DNA of 6,795 nucleotides from assembly GCA_022722495.1 (NCBI GenBank), contig JAIJLI010000112.1, positions 1 through 6,795 of the forward strand, in the 5' to 3' direction. Source of the stretch: Dialister sp. GTDB taxonomy: Bacteria; Bacillota; Negativicutes; Veillonellales; Dialisteraceae. The position numbers and the translations under genes were made by a program. A model generated the notes under the pieces. That model worked only from the letters and a program-made list of their open reading frames with translations. It made no database searches and was not told the origin of the DNA. Below, piece by piece: positions 1-5,722 of the stretch; within the stretch, counting starts at the first letter, position 1; each line of letters begins with the position of its first letter.

Positions 1-335
1 TTGCAGCGCCGCAGATCGCAGTCTCCAAGCGCATCTTTGTCGCAGATGACGGAGAAAGCGGTTTCGAAGCCTACATCAATCCCGAATGGCAGCCGGACGG
101 TGATGAGATGGCGACGGATTCGGAGGGGTGTCTCTCCGTGCCGGGCCTTTTCGGGGAAGTGACGCGCTATGCACGTGTCATCGTCCGCTATCAGGACATC
201 CACGGTAAGAAGAAGGTGAAGAAAGCCTCCGGTCTTCTGGCACGCTGCATCCAGCATGAGACAGACCATCTGAATGGGATTCTTTTTATTGAAAAAGCCA
301 TTTCTTTGCACAAAGGACCAAAAGATGAAGAATAA
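1..335 (+). CDS. def: Peptide deformylase, 3' part (5' end outside window)
   Basis: Metal-dependent hydrolase that removes the N-formyl group from the initiator methionine of nascent proteins in the cytoplasm. The reading frame is entered at base 3, and 110 codons are visible before the TAA at 333-335. All three family motifs are present in order. AAPQ, the end of the GxGLAAPQ motif, is encoded from base 3. EGCLS (from base 123) supplies the metal-binding Cys at 129-131. QHETDH (252-269) supplies the two His ligands and the catalytic Glu. About 45 N-terminal residues are missing, judged from the usual 150-170 residue length; this is a window-edge effect, not a broken gene. The C-terminal tail is short and lysine/glutamate rich. 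The gene overlaps the start of fmt by 11 bases, the usual def-fmt arrangement. Identity is very secure. Confidence 0.97.
   Translation, partial: AAPQIAVSKRIFVADDGESGFEAYINPEWQPDGDEMATDSEGCLSVPGLFGEVTRYARVIVRYQDIHGKKKVKKASGLLARCIQHETDHLNGILFIEKAISLHKGPKDEE
312..317 (+). promoter_or_regulatory. Ribosome-binding site that sets the fmt start
   Basis: AAAGGA lies 7 bases before the ATG at 325, inside the end of def. It supports 325 over the in-frame ATG at 274, which would add 17 residues that do not belong to the Fmt fold and overlap def much further. Confidence 0.75.
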
Positions 336-1266
336 CTATCGCATCGTATTCATGGGCACGCCCGATTTCTGTCTGCCTGCTCTTTCTGCCATGGTGGAGC
401 ATGGCTATACGCCCGTCGCAGCCTACACACAGCCGGATAAGATCAATGGCCGCGGGAAGAAGATCAATTATTCTCCGGTGAAGACATTTGCGATGTCTCA
501 CGACATCCCGATCCACCAGCCGCTCTCCTTCAAAGACCCTTCGGAGGTGGAAACACTGAAAGCGCTGAAGCCGGACCTCCTCGTCGTCATCGCGTATGGC
601 CGCATCCTGCCGAAGGCGGTGCTGGATATCCCGACCTATGGTGCGATCAATGTCCATGCCTCGCTTCTTCCGAAGTATCGCGGTGCTGCTCCGATCCAGC
701 GTGTCATCATCGACGGAGAGAAGAAGACCGGCGTCACGATCATGCAGCTCGATCAGGGCATGGATACCGGCAACATCGTGGAGACCGTCCAGATGGATAT
801 CCCTCTTCATATGACGGCAGGGGAGCTCTTCGAGGCGCTTGGAGAGATGGGAGCAAAGGCTCTGATCTCTGTCCTGGAGGATCTTCCGGAAAAGCTCGCA
901 CGCTCCACGCCGCAGGATCATGAAAAAGCCACCTATGCGGAAAAAGTCACGAAAGAGATGGGCCGCATCGACTGGACGAAGGATGCCAAAACACTTGACG
1001 CACTCATTCGCGGCATGTATCCGAATCCCGGGACGTATACTTTCTTCCGCGGCAAACGCGTGAAGATTCATCGCGCCGAGGTCAGCGATAGGGAAAGTAA
1101 AGAAGCACCGGGCACCATCATTTCTACGAAGGACAGCCTCACCATTGCCTGCGGAAGGGGAGCGCTTACGATCTCCTCCCTGCAGCCGGAGAACCACAAG
1201 AGAATGGCTGCCGGTGACTTTGTGAATGGATATCAGGTGAAAGTCAATGATACATTCGACTGCTAA
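325..1266 (+). CDS. fmt: Methionyl-tRNA formyltransferase
   Basis: Transfers a formyl group from 10-formyltetrahydrofolate to Met-tRNA(fMet), making the initiator tRNA for bacterial translation. From the ATG at 325 the protein is 313 residues, matching the usual ~310-315. It opens with the family signature YRIVFMGTPDF (residues 5-15), followed by QPDKINGRGKK and SPVK, typical of the N-terminal formyltransferase domain. The active-site block NVHASLLPKYRGAAPIQ carries the catalytic Asn109 and His111, and the catalytic Asp147 sits in the QGMDTGN segment. The C-terminal tRNA-binding domain (about residues 205-305) includes IDWTKDAKTLDALIRGMYPNP-type sequence. The start overlaps the end of def and the end overlaps rsmB by 20 bases, so the three genes are probably cotranscribed and translationally coupled. 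No defects seen. Confidence 0.97.
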   Translation: MKNNYRIVFMGTPDFCLPALSAMVEHGYTPVAAYTQPDKINGRGKKINYSPVKTFAMSHDIPIHQPLSFKDPSEVETLKALKPDLLVVIAYGRILPKAVLDIPTYGAINVHASLLPKYRGAAPIQRVIIDGEKKTGVTIMQLDQGMDTGNIVETVQMDIPLHMTAGELFEALGEMGAKALISVLEDLPEKLARSTPQDHEKATYAEKVTKEMGRIDWTKDAKTLDALIRGMYPNPGTYTFFRGKRVKIHRAEVSDRESKEAPGTIISTKDSLTIACGRGALTISSLQPENHKRMAAGDFVNGYQVKVNDTFDC

Positions 1267-2599
1267 GCCCGTACCGTCCGCGCGCCGCCTCGCCTATCAG
1301 GCGCTCTACGACGTGCTTGAAAAAGACGCCTATAGCAATATCGTGCTCCAGCGCATCCTCGCAGAGTACCCGCTCAAGGCTGAGGAGGCGCACCTTCTGA
1401 CAGAGCTTGTTTACGGCGTCCTTCGGAAATACAATCACCTATTCTGGATCATCGGGAAGCTTTCGACGCAGAAGGTGAAAAAGCTGCATCCTTCCGTGCG
1501 GATCCTTCTTTGTCTTTCCCTCTATCAGCTGCTCTTTTTGACGCGCATCCCCGAGTCGGCTGCGGTGAATGAGTCTGTCAAGATCGCCAAGAAGGTGACG
1601 CATCCAGGCAATGTCCGCTTTGTGAACGGCGTCCTTCGGAATTTCCTACGTAAAAAAGACAGCTTCCGGATCCCTTCGAGAAAAGAGGATGCGCTCCTCC
1701 ATGATGCGCTCACCTATAACCAGCCGCGCTGGCTCATCGAAGACTGGCAGAACGCCTGGGGCGTAGAAAAAGCGGATGCCGTATTCTCTGCGTTCAATGA
1801 GATCCCGTCGATGACCATCCGTGTGAATCCTTTGAAGCAGCCGGTGGCTGACTTCGAGAAACTCCTCTCAGGAAAAGGAATCGAAGCTGCGCCCATCCCC
1901 TATCTGCCGGAAGGCTTCACGATCAAGAGTGGGGCGAATCATTTCTTTGGCACATTCCTGAAGGAAGGGCTTGCCTATGTGCAGTCGGCTTCTTCTATGG
2001 TGCCGGCGAAAGTCCTCTCTCCGAAAGCGGGGGAGACGGTCCTCGACATGTGCGCGGCACCTGGCAGCAAGACCACACAGATGGCAGAAATGATGGGGAA
2101 TGAGGGCTCGATCGATGCATGGGATCTCTATCCGCACAAGATCGCCCTCATCAAAAAGAATGCGAAGAAGGAAGGCATCACCATCATCCACGCAGGAGCG
2201 CGTGATGCGACGAAGCCCATGCCCGCCGTCCATGAGAAATATGATAAGGTCCTTCTCGACGCGCCATGCTCAGGGCTTGGCGTCCTGTCGCACAAGGTGG
2301 AGATCCGCTGGCGCAGGACAAGAGAGGATCTGCAGGAATTTCCGCCCTTGCAGAAGGCCCTCCTCGAAGAGGCGGCCAAGTACCTGAAAAAAGGTGGCAC
2401 CCTCGTCTATAGCACCTGCACCCTGAATGAGGCGGAAAATGAAAACATCGTGAGCGAGTTTTTAAAAAATCATCCCGAATTTACGCCGATCGATTTCCAG
2501 CTCGAAGGCCTTGGCGCATCCGAAAAGGGGATGCTCACCATCTGGCCGGATCAAGCACAGAGCGATGGATTCTTCGTGGCGAAATTGGGAAAGAAATAG
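1247..2599 (+). CDS. rsmB: 16S rRNA (cytosine-C5) methyltransferase RsmB
   Basis: SAM-dependent m5C methyltransferase; the family (RsmB/Sun/Fmu) modifies C967 of 16S rRNA (E. coli numbering). The product is 450 residues, close to the family's 430-450. The N-terminal ~140 residues are the NusB-like RNA-binding domain (ARRLAYQALYDVLEKDAYSN near the start, then helical sequence with AAVNESVKIAKK). The C-terminal catalytic domain has the SAM-binding motif DMCAAPGSKTTQ beginning at Asp267, DAPCSGLG with Cys341, and the STCTLNEAENE motif with Cys391. Both cysteines expected for the m5C mechanism are therefore present. The chosen ATG has AGGTGA at 1235-1240, 6 bases upstream, and lies inside the end of fmt, indicating translational coupling. 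The TAG stop at 2597-2599 runs straight into low-complexity, repeat-like intergenic DNA. Confidence 0.96.
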   Translation: MIHSTAKPVPSARRLAYQALYDVLEKDAYSNIVLQRILAEYPLKAEEAHLLTELVYGVLRKYNHLFWIIGKLSTQKVKKLHPSVRILLCLSLYQLLFLTRIPESAAVNESVKIAKKVTHPGNVRFVNGVLRNFLRKKDSFRIPSRKEDALLHDALTYNQPRWLIEDWQNAWGVEKADAVFSAFNEIPSMTIRVNPLKQPVADFEKLLSGKGIEAAPIPYLPEGFTIKSGANHFFGTFLKEGLAYVQSASSMVPAKVLSPKAGETVLDMCAAPGSKTTQMAEMMGNEGSIDAWDLYPHKIALIKKNAKKEGITIIHAGARDATKPMPAVHEKYDKVLLDAPCSGLGVLSHKVEIRWRRTREDLQEFPPLQKALLEEAAKYLKKGGTLVYSTCTLNEAENENIVSEFLKNHPEFTPIDFQLEGLGASEKGMLTIWPDQAQSDGFFVAKLGKK

Positions 2600-2681
2600 G
2601 GGAGTGGGTTAGCCTCTTTCGCGTGCTGCCTTAACCTCGAGTGACTGGGCACTTGAGGCTCTAATCTCTAATCACTAGTAT
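2597..2681. repeat. Degenerate heptamer repeats after rsmB
   Basis: The intergenic DNA after rsmB carries short, imperfect 7-base units. Close to the stop codon there is a weak plus-oriented run (TAGGGGA, GTGGGTT) and then the 9-mer GTGACTGGG at 2641-2649. The unit phase is clear only at the right end: CTAATCT (2661-2667), CTAATCA (2668-2674) and CTAGTAT (2675-2681). These are reverse-oriented relatives of the units found after rlmN, and the same GTGACTGGG recurs at 4019-4027. AGTGA at 2640-2644 can pair with TCACT at 2672-2676. The function is unknown; it reads as a dispersed or slippage-prone sequence family. Confidence 0.55.
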
Positions 2682-2737
2682 TGCGTATTTCTATTAAGAG
2701 GACCTTCAATCGATATACAAATGCAGTTAGAATTAAC

Positions 2738-2880
2738 GTCGCAGCGACTTGCTTCCGCCTTCGGGGGAAGTGCCGAAGGCAATAGGGGCATGCTAGCGGT
2801 TATCGAACAATGTGGGATATATCGTAGTGCTGCCCTCTCAGCCCTTCGGGCAGCTCCCCCGATGGGGAGCCAAGACATTT
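2738..2880. repeat. Cluster of GC-rich hairpins, probable dispersed palindromic element
   Basis: Non-coding stretch dense in inverted repeats. GTCG (2738-2741) pairs with CGAC (2745-2748). GCCTTCGG (2757-2764) pairs with CCGAAGGC (2773-2780), an 8-bp perfect stem. GCCC (2841-2844) pairs with GGGC (2848-2851), or alternatively CTGCCC (2830-2835) with GGGCAG (2848-2853). GCTCCCC (2853-2859) pairs with GGGGAGC (2864-2870) around a four-base loop. This composition, especially the CTCAGCCC...GCTCCCCC...GGGGAGCCAAG pattern, looks like the palindromic intergenic elements scattered through many gut Firmicute genomes (recollection, not verified). There is no T-run after any stem, so it is not an obvious terminator. 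It sits between rsmB and rlmN and separates rlmN from the upstream operon. Confidence 0.55.
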
Positions 2881-2948
2881 CACCTGTTCTGCTTATGGCA
2901 CGGCAATACCACGTACCTGTATTTCTTCACGTAACGAAAGGAGCCTCT
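2881..2948 (+). other. rlmN leader with strong RBS (2936-2943); no convincing promoter
   Basis: GAAAGGAG at 2936-2943 is a near-ideal ribosome-binding site with 5 bases to the ATG at 2949. It decides the rlmN start. I looked for -35/-10 pairs in 2600-2948 and found none with good spacing. rlmN may be read through from rsmB or use a weak promoter that I cannot place. Confidence 0.75.
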
Positions 2949-3983
2949 ATGGCCTGGAATATCTGGGGACACAGTCTCCCCGAAATGGAAACATGGATCA
3001 CAAGCCATGGCTTCCCGAAATTTAGAGCCAAGCAGCTGCAGGACTACCTGTATCGCCGCTATATTTTTTCTTTTGACGATATGACCCAGCTGCCGGCGCC
3101 GATGCGGGAATGGCTGAAGGAGAATGCCGTACTCGAGAAGCCGGTGATCATGAGCCACATCACATCGAATGACGGCGATACGACCAAGCTCCTCGTGAAG
3201 CTCTCAGACGGTTCCCTCGTCGAGACCGTCTGCATGCACCATGTCTACGGGAATTCCATCTGCGTCTCCACGCAGGTGGGCTGCGCGATGGGCTGCATTT
3301 TCTGCGCCTCTACCAGAAACGGTCTGGAGCGGAATCTCACCGCGGGTGAGATCCTTGCTCAGGTCTACGCATTCCGCGAGCTTTTCGATGCGCCCATCCA
3401 CTCGATCGTCCTGATGGGAGCGGGCGAGCCGCTCACGAACTATGATGAAGTGCTCCGCTTCATCCGCCTTGTGAGCGATCCGGGGCTGCTGAATATCAGC
3501 CTCAGAAATATCACGCTCTCCACCTGCGGCATCGTGCCTATGATCGATCGACTCGCCGCAGAAGGCCTTCCAATCACGCTTGCGATCTCCCTCCATGCGC
3601 CGAATGACACGATCCGCAACCGCATCCTGCCATCGAGCCGTCATTTCAAGATCGAAGATGTCGTCGCTGCTGCGCACCGGTACTTCAAGAAGACGGGCCG
3701 CCGCGTGACCTTCGAGTACATCCTCATCAAGGATGTGAATGCGTCCCGCGAAAATGCGGAAGAGCTCTGCCGCCTAGTGGGGAAGATGAACTGCCATTTC
3801 AATCTCATCCCGATCAATGGCACCGAGCATATCAAGCTGTATCCGCCGAGCTGGAAGGATGTCAAGATCTTTCAGGAGATCCTGGAAAAACACGGCAAGA
3901 GCACGACCGTCCGCCGGCAGATGGGCGACGAGATCCAGGCTGCCTGCGGACAGCTGAAGCGGAGATATCTGGAGAAGAAGTAG
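2949..3983 (+). CDS. rlmN: Dual-specificity 23S rRNA/tRNA adenine-C2 methyltransferase RlmN
   Basis: Radical-SAM enzyme that methylates C2 of A2503 in 23S rRNA and of A37 in some tRNAs, affecting decoding and peptidyl-transferase-centre behaviour. From ATG 2949 the protein has 344 residues, normal for RlmN. The 4Fe-4S motif CAMGCIFC gives Cys112, Cys116 and Cys119. Both mechanistic cysteines are also present: Cys105 in SICVSTQVGC, and Cys333 in the near-C-terminal AACGQLK motif. GAGEPLTNYDEVL and ISLHAPND match the SAM-binding part of the family. The frame stays open upstream to an ATG at 2721, but those 76 codons translate repeat DNA and lack a good RBS, so that longer form should not be used. 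Cfr is a related alternative, but a core-gene setting next to rsmB favours RlmN. The TAG stop begins a heptamer array. Confidence 0.96.
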   Translation: MAWNIWGHSLPEMETWITSHGFPKFRAKQLQDYLYRRYIFSFDDMTQLPAPMREWLKENAVLEKPVIMSHITSNDGDTTKLLVKLSDGSLVETVCMHHVYGNSICVSTQVGCAMGCIFCASTRNGLERNLTAGEILAQVYAFRELFDAPIHSIVLMGAGEPLTNYDEVLRFIRLVSDPGLLNISLRNITLSTCGIVPMIDRLAAEGLPITLAISLHAPNDTIRNRILPSSRHFKIEDVVAAAHRYFKKTGRRVTFEYILIKDVNASRENAEELCRLVGKMNCHFNLIPINGTEHIKLYPPSWKDVKIFQEILEKHGKSTTVRRQMGDEIQAACGQLKRRYLEKK

Positions 3984-4036
3984 CTGGTGACTAGTAGCTA
4001 GGGATTAGGGGACTTAAGTGACTGGGGGACTAGGAG
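3981..4036 (+). repeat. Heptamer array starting in the rlmN stop codon
   Basis: Imperfect 7-base units run in phase from the stop: TAGCTGG (3981), TGACTAG (3988), TAGCTAG (3995), GGATTAG (4002), GGGACTT (4009). A looser tail follows with GTGACTGGG (4019-4027) and GACTAGGAG. Because the period is not a multiple of three and most units hold TAG or TGA, the array places stop codons in several frames. Its reverse complement closely resembles the array at 4280-4314, making an inverted pair around the intergenic region. Confidence 0.65.
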
Positions 4037-4062
4037 ATATCAGTCTCTCTTGAAAGATACAT

Positions 4063-4102
4063 AAAAAGCGCCGAGAAATCAGTGGATTTCTCGGCGCTTT
4101 TT
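4063..4102. terminator. Bidirectional intrinsic terminator between rlmN and the recombinase
   Basis: A perfect 18-bp stem, 4063-4080 paired with 4085-4102, encloses the four-base loop AGTG. The stem core is GCGCCGAGAAATC and its outer five pairs are A:T, so it ends in T5 on the plus strand and, reading the other way, in T5 on the minus strand. It lies 80 bases after rlmN and about 205 bases after the convergent recombinase gene, and can terminate both. Confidence 0.92.
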
Positions 4103-4279
4103 GGTTGAATCGGCGTTTCTTTACATATTCGGCTGACACTGGCGCGGGAGGAAAGCAAGGGAAAGTAGTCTCACATATATTTTATACCTGTACGTAGAAG
4201 GGTGCCCCTTTGGGGCACATCTATCCGGTGCCTTTGGCGCGACCCTTCTCCAAGGGTCTGCTCAACTGGAGGGACTTTC
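4103..4279. repeat. Non-coding stretch with tandem small hairpins (4202-4258)
   Basis: No convincing gene lies here. GTGCCCC (4202-4208) pairs with GGGGCAC (4212-4218) around TTT. Next comes an imperfect GGTGCC/GGCGC hairpin around 4228-4240. Then GACCCTT (4241-4247) pairs with AAGGGTC (4252-4258) around CTCC. The three hairpins are nearly contiguous and have no T-runs, so they resemble a palindromic repeat more than terminators. GGAAAGT (4160-4166) and ACTTTCC (4274-4280) form a 7-bp inverted repeat bracketing the block, possibly the ends of a small non-autonomous element. The AT-rich part at 4170-4190 shows nothing I can name. Confidence 0.45.
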
Positions 4280-4314
4280 CTAATCCCTAGCCACCAGTCA
4301 CTAGTCACTCACTC
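4280..4314 (-). repeat. Heptamer array overlapping the recombinase stop codon
   Basis: Units in phase on the plus strand: CTAATCC (4280), CTAGCCA (4287), CCAGTCA (4294), CTAGTCA (4301), CTCACTC (4308). Read on the minus strand, the TGA stop of the recombinase (4311-4309) leads directly into GTGACTAG, GTGACTG and GTGGCTAG type units. This mirrors the array after rlmN. Confidence 0.65.
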
Positions 4315-5292
4315 GCCGAACATCTTTGAAAGCGGGTTATTCGTAAAGACATCCGCTTCATTGATATAGCGGCGCACCATTTCCACGGACTTGTGACGGG
4401 TCTGTTTCATGATGAGACGCTCCTCGATACCGTGAAGCGCTGCATACGTGGCGAAGCCGTGGCGCAGGCTGTGTGCGCCATAGAGCGTGGGGTCAAGCCC
4501 AATCAGTTCGGCATATTTTTTGACGAGGAGATTTACCGTATTTTCACTGAGATGCGTCGAAGCGACCTTACCATTTTTCAGGATCTTCCTGAAGATCGGG
4601 CCGTCATGGATATCAGCGGCCTTCAGCCAGTCATAGAGCGCACGGATGCCGTCCATTTCTTCAGGTACATTCTTCAGATGGGGGATGCCGACCTGCTGTC
4701 CTTCGCCCCGCTGGTCCGTCTTCGAGCGTTTGATGTGAAGGACGATGCCCTGCGGAAATTTTCTGATATCTTCCATCGAGAGAGAGACGAGCTCGCTTCT
4801 GCGGAAAGCCCCCATGAAGCCGATGAGGAGGATCGCACGGTCGCGCAGGCCGTGAAGTGTTCGGAGATCCATGCGGGAGATCATTTCCTGAAGCTCTTCA
4901 AAATACACCGGCGTTTTCCCCTTTTGCAGCATGCCTTTCTGCCTCATGAGGCCGATCAGTGCTTCTCGTACGATCCACGCTTTTGCGGGATTCTCCTTCG
5001 TGAGGCCGGCCGCATTGAAATTCTCTGACAGAGCGGAAATGCGGCGGCGGATGGTCGCAGTTTTCGCATAGTCCGCCAGATCATTGATATAGTTCACGAT
5101 CGTTTCCGGCGTGGTCGGGAATGATTCTTTTTTATGGTACGAGCACCAGTCGCAGAAGTCATTCCAGTCCGACTCATAGGCGTCGATGGTATGCTCCGAC
5201 TTCGTTTCCGACAGTGCGAGAAGGCTCTTGTCGGAGAGTGCATCGTCATGGGTGCGTTTTGAAAAATCACGGATATAAAAATGGGAGGACAT
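4309..5292 (-). CDS. Standalone tyrosine site-specific recombinase/integrase
   Basis: DNA strand-exchange enzyme of the tyrosine recombinase (phage integrase/Xer) superfamily. The 327-residue form has an N-terminal SAM-like core-binding domain (about residues 25-125, with TIDAYESDWNDFCDWC) and a C-terminal catalytic domain. The full catalytic set is visible: Arg164 in GAFRRSE, Lys191 in RSKTDQ, His274 and Arg277 in AHSLRHG, His300 in QTRHKS, and nucleophile Tyr309 in VRRYI. It should therefore be active. The ATG at 5292 has AGAAAGG (5306-5300) 7 bases upstream; the frame extends to a GTG at 5385, right at the predicted transcription start and without an RBS. Canonical XerC/XerD have about 300 residues and an LGH-type box, so the QTRHKS motif suggests an accessory integrase rather than the chromosome-dimer resolvase. 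No excisionase, phage or conjugation gene is adjacent. It converges on rlmN and diverges from exbB. Its substrate is unknown. Confidence 0.9.
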   Translation of the reverse strand: MSSHFYIRDFSKRTHDDALSDKSLLALSETKSEHTIDAYESDWNDFCDWCSYHKKESFPTTPETIVNYINDLADYAKTATIRRRISALSENFNAAGLTKENPAKAWIVREALIGLMRQKGMLQKGKTPVYFEELQEMISRMDLRTLHGLRDRAILLIGFMGAFRRSELVSLSMEDIRKFPQGIVLHIKRSKTDQRGEGQQVGIPHLKNVPEEMDGIRALYDWLKAADIHDGPIFRKILKNGKVASTHLSENTVNLLVKKYAELIGLDPTLYGAHSLRHGFATYAALHGIEERLIMKQTRHKSVEMVRRYINEADVFTNNPLSKMFGE

Positions 5293-5299
5293 GGGGCGG

Positions 5300-5306
5300 C
5301 CTTTCT
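5300..5306 (-). promoter_or_regulatory. Ribosome-binding site for the recombinase
   Basis: AGAAAGG on the minus strand, 7 bases before the ATG at 5292. It favours this start over the GTG at 5385. Confidence 0.65.
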
Positions 5307-5388
5307 GGGAAATGAGGGAAATGGATGCAGGAAACGGTGAAAAATACTTGTATGACGCCATAAATAGAAAGAGGGTTCTTTTCACTGT

Positions 5389-5403
5389 ATGCTATTATAG
5401 CAT
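5389..5403 (-). promoter_or_regulatory. Recombinase promoter -10 inside a 15-bp palindrome
   Basis: On the minus strand a consensus TATAAT (5399-5394) is preceded by TGC, an extended -10. The -35 position (TACCAT, 5422-5417) is poor, as is common for extended -10 promoters. The -10 lies within the perfect palindrome ATGCTAT-T-ATAGCAT (5389-5403), which could be an operator. Predicted transcription start is near 5387, giving a leader of about 95 bases before the ATG at 5292. Confidence 0.6.
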
Positions 5404-5549
5404 GGCACATGCCGGAATGGTACGCTTCTCTCCTTGAAGGTCGTTTGTGCTCTCTTGGAAGCTGTGTCAAGCGGTTTTTGTGATTACAATATGACCGGTC
5501 CCGCCTTCGAAATACGCACCGCCTCCTTCCGTAGGGAGAAAACGGAGCT
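5404..5549. other. Intergenic DNA upstream of the divergent pair, no gene seen
   Basis: Contains a plus-strand TACAAT (5485-5490) within TTGTGATTACAA (TTGT and ACAA arms), which could be a weak -10 or a small palindromic site but has no good -35. A minus-strand TTGACA (5470-5465) has no matching -10. From about 5497 the DNA turns GC-rich and foldable: TCCGT (5528-5532) can pair with ACGGA (5542-5546). Confidence 0.35.
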
Positions 5550-5601
5550 ATGCCGTCAAAGGGCGATCTTCCCGGGCTGACCTGGCATCCCGATTCTTTT
5601 T
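5550..5601 (+). other. Stem-loop followed by a T-run; possible ncRNA end or leader element
   Basis: ATGCCGTCA (5550-5558) pairs with TGAC (5578-5581) and GGCAT (5584-5588), leaving a two-base bulge (CT). An inner GGG (5561-5563) can pair with CCC (5571-5573). Six T follow at 5596-5601, but 7 bases after the stem, so this is not a textbook terminator. An alternative CGGG (5573-5576)/CCCG (5589-5592) pairing sits closer to the T-run. Together with the foldable DNA from 5497 it could be a ~105-base structured RNA, a riboswitch-like leader, or a relic of a palindromic repeat. I recognise no RNA family. The exbB promoter lies downstream of it, so it need not be in the exbB transcript. Confidence 0.4.
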
Positions 5602-5636
5602 TATTAAAGCTCGCTAAATAAAAACACTAATTTCAT

Positions 5637-5665
5637 TTGACTTACCACCTCTAAAATGGTAATCT
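5637..5665 (+). promoter_or_regulatory. Sigma-70 type promoter of exbBD
   Basis: TTGACT (5637-5642) and TAATCT (5660-5665) are separated by exactly 17 bases, and TGG (5657-5659) gives an extended -10. Predicted start is near 5672, about 50 bases before the exbB ATG. The promoter carries the inverted repeat TTACCA (5642-5647)/TGGTAA (5657-5662), spanning from the end of the -35 into the -10, a plausible operator. Just downstream is the palindrome AATGGC-TT-GCCATT (5680-5693). Neither is a recognisable Fur box. Confidence 0.75.
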
Positions 5666-5705
5666 AAACTTAATGTAGAAATGGCTTGCCATTATTATTT
5701 ATATC

Positions 5706-5712
5706 AGGGGGT
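5706..5712 (+). promoter_or_regulatory. Ribosome-binding site that sets the exbB start
   Basis: AGGGGGT lies 10 bases before the ATG at 5723. The in-frame ATG at 5681 has no Shine-Dalgarno sequence and would add 14 residues (beginning MACHYY) not expected of ExbB. Confidence 0.65.
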
Positions 5713-5722
5713 CTTTAGAAAA

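Noticed and set aside
286..1197. Long open frame on the minus strand opposite fmt (303 codons)
   Set aside because: It lies wholly antisense to a secure fmt gene, is very rich in Arg, His and Asp, shows no domain, and is a frame shadow caused by codon composition.
2675..2878. Small minus-strand frame in the rsmB-rlmN gap
   Set aside because: It translates palindromic repeat DNA, and no convincing RBS or homology is visible.
4063..4102. Perfect 18-bp inverted repeat as a recombinase attachment site
   Set aside because: GC-rich stem, four-base loop and A/T-tract ends fit an intrinsic bidirectional terminator between convergent genes much better.
4393..5028. Plus-strand frame of 211 codons opposite the recombinase
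   Set aside because: The minus-strand recombinase is unambiguous, and this frame has no RBS or recognisable motif.
5555..5592. Minus-strand resemblance to SRP RNA (CCAGGTCAG followed by CCCGGGAAG)
   Set aside because: The diagnostic GGAAGCAGC-type 3' half of the SRP helix is missing, and no flanking long helix can be drawn.
5505..5600. Cyclic-di-GMP (GEMM) or cobalamin riboswitch
   Set aside because: ACGCAC and GCCTCC fragments occur, but the order and spacing do not match GEMM. The conserved GCCACTG of cobalamin riboswitches is absent.
5688..5705. Fur box in the AT-rich leader of exbB
   Set aside because: The ATTATTATTT stretch only loosely resembles the Fur consensus and lacks its symmetry.
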